Source: Alphaproteobacteria bacterium
GTDB lineage: Bacteria > Pseudomonadota > Alphaproteobacteria > Micavibrionales > Micavibrionaceae
Assembly: GCA_023141075.1 (NCBI GenBank)
Contig: JAGLKL010000010.1
Location: forward strand, 1 to 16,709
Direction: 5' to 3'
DNA length: 16,709 bases
Part shown: in pieces, positions 12,622 to 16,709 of the stretch
How positions within the stretch are numbered: the first letter of the stretch is position 1
Layout of the letters: every line of letters starts with the position of its first letter
Position numbers and translations under genes: made by a program
Notes under the pieces: model-generated
Database searches by the model: none
Seen by the model: only the letters and a program-made list of their open reading frames with translations
Told to the model about the DNA's origin: nothing

Positions 12622-13935
12622 ATGACCGAAAATAAAAACATCAACCAGATGTGGGGTGGGCGATTCGAAGAAAAGTCTTCCGATATTATGGAACAAATTA
12701 ACGTATCGATAGGCGTTGATAAACGCTTATGGGCGCAGGATATTCGCGGCTCCATTGCTCATGCCGAGATGCTGGCCAAGCAAAATATACTCACCAAAGA
12801 TGAGGCTGTGAAGATTGTTAACGGCCTGAATATGATTGCCGAAGAGATCAAGAGCGGCAAATTTGAGTTCAAAACAGAGCTGGAAGATATTCATATGAAT
12901 ATCGAGGCGCGGCTGCGTGAGATAATCGGCGAGACAGCCGGCAAACTGCATACGGCGAGATCACGTAACGATCAGGTTGCGACTGATTTTCGCATGTGGA
13001 TACGCGGAGCCATTGACGAGCTTGTCGTTCTGATTGAAGCTATGCAAGGCGTTATCGCGACACTGGCCAAGAAACACGCTAACGATATAATGCCCGGTTT
13101 TACGCACCTACAGGCCGCGCAACCGATTACACTGGCAATGCATTTAGATGCATACGCTCGGATGCTTGAGCGCGATAAAGGGCGTTTCCTTGATGCCCGT
13201 ACACGTGTGAATCAATGTCCTTTAGGGGCAGCGGCGCTGGCGGGAACACCATACCCGATTGACCGTGACTTCACAGCCAAAGAGCTTGGCTTTGATGCAC
13301 CAATGCCCAATACACTGGATGCGGTCTCAGCGCGTGATTTTGCGAATGAATTTCTGTTCACCTGTGCGCAGTGCGGGCTGCATTTATCGCGCCTAGCCGA
13401 AGAAATTATCCTCTGGGCCACACCGCAATTCGGGTTCATCAAGCTATCGGATAGCTGGAGCACGGGCAGCTCGATCATGCCGCAAAAGAAAAATCCTGAC
13501 GCAGCCGAACTTGTGCGCGGGAAAACTGGGCGTTTGAATGGTAATCTGGTGCAGATGATGACGGTTCTTAAAGGATTGCCTCTGGCCTATAATAAAGACT
13601 TGCAGGAGGATAAGGAGCCTGTCTTTGATAGTTATGATACATTGTCGCTTTGCTTGCAGGCCATGGCGGGAATGCTGGAAAGTGCAACGTTTAACACCGA
13701 GGCTATGCTAAATTCCGCAGAAGAAGGCTATACCACCGCCACGGCACTGGCTGACTGGCTGGTGATGAATTTGGGACTGCCTTTTCGCGATGCCCACCAT
13801 GTTACAGGCGCTATTGTCAAAATGGCGGAAGATAAAAGCTGCAAGCTCAATGAACTGGCCTTGGAAGATATGCAGAGCGTACACCCCGGTATTACGGATG
13901 AAATTTATGAAGTGTTGAGTATAAAGAAGGGCTAG
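12622..13935 (+). CDS. argH: Argininosuccinate lyase, apparently C-terminally shortened
   Basis: A 437-residue member of the fumarase/aspartase superfamily that cleaves argininosuccinate to arginine and fumarate, the last step of arginine synthesis. Hallmarks are MWGGRF (10-14), LEDIHMNIE (87-95), TARSRNDQVATD (111-122), GFTHLQ with His162, and the signature GSSIMPQKKNPD (282-293) containing the catalytic serine (Ser283). ATG 12622 is used: MWGGRF near the N-terminus fits the family, and the in-frame upstream stretch from 12478 is unrelated. The protein ends EVLSIKKG, where homologues continue about 25 residues (typically EVLS.E.SVASR..GGTAP..V). The TAG stop is the first codon of a TAGGGTCTAAACCCA repeat. 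The core active-site loops are intact, so activity is possible but uncertain. Confidence 0.92.
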   Translation: MTENKNINQMWGGRFEEKSSDIMEQINVSIGVDKRLWAQDIRGSIAHAEMLAKQNILTKDEAVKIVNGLNMIAEEIKSGKFEFKTELEDIHMNIEARLREIIGETAGKLHTARSRNDQVATDFRMWIRGAIDELVVLIEAMQGVIATLAKKHANDIMPGFTHLQAAQPITLAMHLDAYARMLERDKGRFLDARTRVNQCPLGAAALAGTPYPIDRDFTAKELGFDAPMPNTLDAVSARDFANEFLFTCAQCGLHLSRLAEEIILWATPQFGFIKLSDSWSTGSSIMPQKKNPDAAELVRGKTGRLNGNLVQMMTVLKGLPLAYNKDLQEDKEPVFDSYDTLSLCLQAMAGMLESATFNTEAMLNSAEEGYTTATALADWLVMNLGLPFRDAHHVTGAIVKMAEDKSCKLNELALEDMQSVHPGITDEIYEVLSIKKG

Positions 13936-13956
13936 GGTCTAAACCCACAGCTTTTA
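13933..13956 (+). repeat. Dispersed TAGGGTCTAAACCCA repeat, copy C
   Basis: TAGGGTCTAAACCCACAG followed by CTTTTA is an exact reverse complement of bases 1-24. It begins at the argH stop codon, so its first three bases end that gene. Confidence 0.8.
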
Positions 13957-13961
13957 TCCAT

Positions 13962-14044
13962 TCTGCGCGAGAAAATTTTTGAGAGATACACGTGAAAACA
14001 GCGTAAAGCATAGCCGTAGCTACGGTGATAAAATTATGCGCAGA
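13962..14044. repeat. 83-bp candidate structured element between argH and the PiT gene
   Basis: TCTGCGC at 13962-13968 and GCGCAGA at 14038-14044 are inverted ends. Inside is the perfect 12-base palindrome CCGTAGCTACGG (14014-14025). The segment directly follows copy C of the dispersed repeat. It could be a repeat insertion or a folded RNA; no coding potential is apparent. Confidence 0.35.
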
Positions 14045-14086
14045 TAATCAAGAAAATTCCTCAAGTAAAATGTATTATTCTTAAGT

Positions 14087-14098
14087 AAAACTACTATA
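14087..14098 (+). promoter_or_regulatory. AAAACTACTATA motif upstream of the PiT gene
   Basis: Exactly the same 12-mer as the right tip of the palindrome before gloB (8412-8423). Here it lies 40 bases before the ATG at 14139. Its recurrence upstream of genes allows a promoter role (TACTAT as a weak -10), but a shared repeat end is equally possible. Confidence 0.35.
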
Positions 14099-14138
14099 TT
14101 TGGGATCTTACACACGGGAAACAAGAGAGATTTTAAAC

Positions 14139-15101
14139 ATGGACATACATGTAATTTACGCTTGTATAGGATTCCTATTAGCGGCGTACGCTGTTATCGG
14201 GAATGATGCTGTACAAACATTGGGAACATTTATCGCCTCTAATTCCAGAATAACGAAATGGTATTGGCTTTGGGCAGCAGCATCGCTGGTTCTTATTGCT
14301 ACTATTAGTTATAGCTGGGTCATAAATGACGGCGATATTTCTTATGGCCGCTTAAACAAAATACCGCATATTGAAGTTCAATGGTATCACGCGGCGGCGC
14401 CACTTATTCTTGTACTTTTAACGCGCATTGGGATACCTGTTTCAACAACATTTCTTGTCCTTTCAACCTTTGCCAGCACGCTTGTTCTTGAAAGCATGCT
14501 CATTAAAAGCGTTGTTGGTTATTCTTTAGCGGCTGTTTTATCTTATGTGTTGTGGCTTGTTATTTCAAACATTGTGAATGAAAAATACAATATGGTTAAA
14601 AAAGAGCACCGTTTAAAATGGTACATTTTACAATGGAGCGCGACGGGCTTTTTATGGCATAGTTGGCTTAGTCATGACATGGCCAACATTGCGGTATTCT
14701 TACCCAGAGATATGCCTTTGTGGATACTACTAACTGTTCTTACTATATTATGTGGATGGCTTGGGCTTATTTTCAAAAATAATGGTGGGAAAATTCAGAA
14801 GATTATTCTGGAGAAATCTGGAACGCGCTTTATACGATCAGCAACGATCATTGATTTTGTTTATGCGCTGATCCTTCTTTACTTCAAACAAGTAAACGAA
14901 ATACCGATGTCTACAACATGGGTGTTTGTTGGCTTATTAACCGGACGCGAGCTTGCGATTGCTACGACCTATCGCACAACGTACAAAGCCGGATATGTCT
15001 TTCCTTTAATTGGCAAAGACTTTCTTAAAATGATGGTAGGCCTTGGGGTCTCGGTTGCCCTAGCCTTTATCATTCATAATATGTTGGAACCTATGACATA
15101 A
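14139..15101 (+). CDS. PiT-family inorganic phosphate transporter-like membrane protein
   Basis: A 320-residue inner-membrane protein with about nine or ten hydrophobic segments. It carries both PiT signatures: YAVIGNDAVQTLGTF in the first helix region (the GNDA variant of the GANDVANA motif) and LSHDMANIAVFLP in the second half. It also has IPVSTTFLVLS and IPMSTTWVFVGLLTG, which match the duplicated PVSTTH..G segments. PiT proteins import phosphate with H+ or Na+; this compact form is a distant branch, so the substrate is inferred. ATG 14139 has an AAGAGAG ribosome-binding site; a TTG at 14100 would add 13 unlikely residues. yejF follows 25 bp later, so cotranscription is likely. Confidence 0.82.
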   Translation: MDIHVIYACIGFLLAAYAVIGNDAVQTLGTFIASNSRITKWYWLWAAASLVLIATISYSWVINDGDISYGRLNKIPHIEVQWYHAAAPLILVLLTRIGIPVSTTFLVLSTFASTLVLESMLIKSVVGYSLAAVLSYVLWLVISNIVNEKYNMVKKEHRLKWYILQWSATGFLWHSWLSHDMANIAVFLPRDMPLWILLTVLTILCGWLGLIFKNNGGKIQKIILEKSGTRFIRSATIIDFVYALILLYFKQVNEIPMSTTWVFVGLLTGRELAIATTYRTTYKAGYVFPLIGKDFLKMMVGLGVSVALAFIIHNMLEPMT

Positions 15102-15126
15102 ACGAAACGAAAATCAAGATGGATAT

Positions 15127-16709
15127 ATGACAAAGACACTTCTGAAAATCAATAATCTTTCCGTTTCCTTCAAAATGCCGGATAAAGCCGCAGATTTTGA
15201 AGCGGTTAAGAGCATAAGCTTTAGTATTTCGCGCGGAAAAACAGTAGCTCTGGTGGGAGAGAGCGGCTCAGGCAAATCAGTGACCGCTCTTTCGGTAATG
15301 CAACTTTTGCCCTACCCCATGGCTAGTCATGATAAAAAGTCTTCTATTATTTTTGAAGATGAAGAACTGATCGGCAAAAATTCTGCTTTTATGCGTCGTT
15401 TGCGCGGACACAAGATCGGCATGATCTTTCAAGAACCGCAAACAGCGCTAAATCCCCTGCACACCGTGGAAAAACAGATCGGCGAAGTGCTCAAACTTCA
15501 TCAGGGGATGGACGATAAGCAGACCCGAGCGCGTGTTCTGGAATTACTGGATATGGTTGGCCTACCGCAACTTAAAGATCGTATGAATGCCTATCCGCAC
15601 GAGCTATCAGGCGGGCAGCGACAGCGCGTGATGATCGCCATGGCACTGGCTAATAACCCGGATTTGCTGATTGCTGATGAGCCGACCACGGCGCTGGATG
15701 TCACCGTTCAGGCGCAAATTCTGGAATTACTGCAAGATCTGCAAAACAAGCTGGGCATGGCGCTGCTGCTGATTACCCATGATCTAAGCATTGTTGAGAA
15801 GATGGCCGATTATGTGTGCGTGATGCAAAATGGCGAAATTGTTGAGCAAAAAGAGGCCAAAGCTCTGTTTGCCAACCCACAGCACGAATATACCAAGATG
15901 CTGCTTAATACCATTCCACGCGGCACTGTTCCGGCCTTTGAAGCGGATGCCCCTGTTTTATTTGAAGGGCGAGGGATTAAAGTGCACTTTCCCCAAGATT
16001 TCGGTTTTTTCGGCAAACCCAAAAGCTTTGTTAAGGCCGTTGATATGGTGGATATCACCATCCATCGCGGTGAGACTTTGGGCGTTGTCGGAGAAAGCGG
16101 CTCGGGCAAGAGTACTCTTGGCTATGCGGCGCTCAGGCTTTTGGATGGACAAGGACGATTGTTATTTGATGGAGCAGATATCTCAACCTATCGCAAAAAA
16201 CAAATGCGCCCTCTTCGCTCGCGTATGCAAATTGTATTTCAAGACCCGTTTAGCTCCCTGTCTCCACGCATGAGTATTGCCCAGATTATCGAAGAAGGAT
16301 TAAAGCTCCACCGCAAGGGCTTGAACGCAGAAAAGCGGGATGCGTTGGTCGTGAAAGCTTTAAAAGACGTGAATATGGACCCGGAAACGCGCCACCGATA
16401 TCCGCATGAGTTTTCCGGCGGACAGCGCCAACGCGTGGCCATTGCCCGGGCGATAGTTCTGGCACCGGAACTGGTGGTTTTGGATGAGCCAACCAGCGCT
16501 CTGGATGTCTCAGTGCAGGCGCAAATTGTCGATCTTTTGCGCACGCTGCAAAAAAAGCATGGCTTAAGTTATATGTTCATCAGCCATGATCTGCGGGTGG
16601 TGCGGGCGATGAGCCATTCTTTGGTAGTAATGAAAGACGGGCACGTGATCGAGCATGGCAGCGCGGTGGAAATCTTCGCTAATCCGCGTGAGGAATACAC
16701 CAAGGCTCT
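15127..16709 (+). CDS. yejF: YejF-like double ATP-binding ABC transporter protein (runs off the window)
   Basis: The open frame from ATG 15127 has 527 complete codons and continues past the end; full YejF proteins are about 530 residues, so only a few codons should be missing. It has two complete ATPase domains of the oligopeptide (Dpp/Opp) type. Domain 1: Walker A GESGSGKS (44-51), signature LSGGQRQR (160-167), Walker B LLIADEP (180-186), H-loop THD. Domain 2: Walker A GESGSGKST (322-330), signature FSGGQRQR, Walker B LVVLDEP, H-loop SHD. It would power peptide (microcin C-like) import with a YejA binding protein and YejB/YejE permeases. None of those lies upstream here; the preceding gene is the PiT transporter. 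Confidence 0.88.
   Translation, partial: MTKTLLKINNLSVSFKMPDKAADFEAVKSISFSISRGKTVALVGESGSGKSVTALSVMQLLPYPMASHDKKSSIIFEDEELIGKNSAFMRRLRGHKIGMIFQEPQTALNPLHTVEKQIGEVLKLHQGMDDKQTRARVLELLDMVGLPQLKDRMNAYPHELSGGQRQRVMIAMALANNPDLLIADEPTTALDVTVQAQILELLQDLQNKLGMALLLITHDLSIVEKMADYVCVMQNGEIVEQKEAKALFANPQHEYTKMLLNTIPRGTVPAFEADAPVLFEGRGIKVHFPQDFGFFGKPKSFVKAVDMVDITIHRGETLGVVGESGSGKSTLGYAALRLLDGQGRLLFDGADISTYRKKQMRPLRSRMQIVFQDPFSSLSPRMSIAQIIEEGLKLHRKGLNAEKRDALVVKALKDVNMDPETRHRYPHEFSGGQRQRVAIARAIVLAPELVVLDEPTSALDVSVQAQIVDLLRTLQKKHGLSYMFISHDLRVVRAMSHSLVVMKDGHVIEHGSAVEIFANPREEYTKA

Noticed and set aside
1..16709. CRISPR array, tRNA or rRNA genes
   Set aside because: No regularly spaced direct repeats and no tRNA cloverleaf or rRNA-like segment was recognised by reading.

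Overview
The window reads as a chromosomal stretch of an alphaproteobacterium of moderate-to-low GC. The best lineage markers are a TrcR/DUF1013 cell-cycle regulator (11256-11966), a DUF1192 small protein (10870-11049) and a YdcH/DUF465 small protein (12126-12329). An LpxR-type outer-membrane lipid A deacylase confirms a Gram-negative envelope. An arginine biosynthesis gene, a purine interconversion gene and a peptide ABC transporter ATPase fit a metabolically competent cell better than a strongly reduced endosymbiont. The order cannot be fixed from this sequence alone.

Layout. Positions 1-1450 are a graveyard of insertion sequences. They hold a degraded IS1595-family (IS1016-like) transposase tail (about 120-418), an unrecognised 228-residue gene (445-1131), a fragment of an IS3-family OrfA with an in-frame stop (1251-1397), and an IS200/IS605-like hairpin (1427-1444). 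Positions 1461-3606 hold a carboxylesterase divergent from an LpxR-like protein, then a small XRE-type regulator. Positions 3609-5343 carry, on the minus strand, a Nit-type amidohydrolase and comF. Positions 5536-8313 encode a 925-residue protein: an N-terminal SAM-methyltransferase-like domain, two regions that look like degenerate NUDIX folds, and a long charged tail. Positions 8434-11049 hold gloB (+), a small unknown gene (-), and a DUF1192-guaC pair (-). Positions 11256-12329 hold trcR with a strong terminator, facing a DUF465 gene. Positions 12622-16709 hold argH (apparently shortened at its C-terminus), a PiT-like phosphate transporter, and a YejF-like double ABC ATPase that runs off the window end.

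The intergenic DNA is unusually patterned. A dispersed repeat family with core TAGGGTCTAAACCCA occurs at 1-24, 4536-4559 and 13933-13956, with diverged relatives at 5432, 12087 and perhaps 10861. One copy supplies the stop codon of the shortened argH. An octamer TATAGTAG/CTACTATA occurs six times, only between genes and mostly near gene starts. It includes the tips of a perfect 23-bp inverted repeat just upstream of gloB. A 15-bp repeat lies immediately after the stop codons of both gloB and trcR.

Most genes are single-gene housekeeping units. Plausible cotranscribed pairs are nit/comF (minus), DUF1192/guaC (minus) and PiT/yejF (plus). No tRNA, rRNA or CRISPR array was seen. No complete novel defence or mobile system is evident. 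The most unusual items are the methyltransferase/pseudo-NUDIX fusion and the intergenic repeat families.
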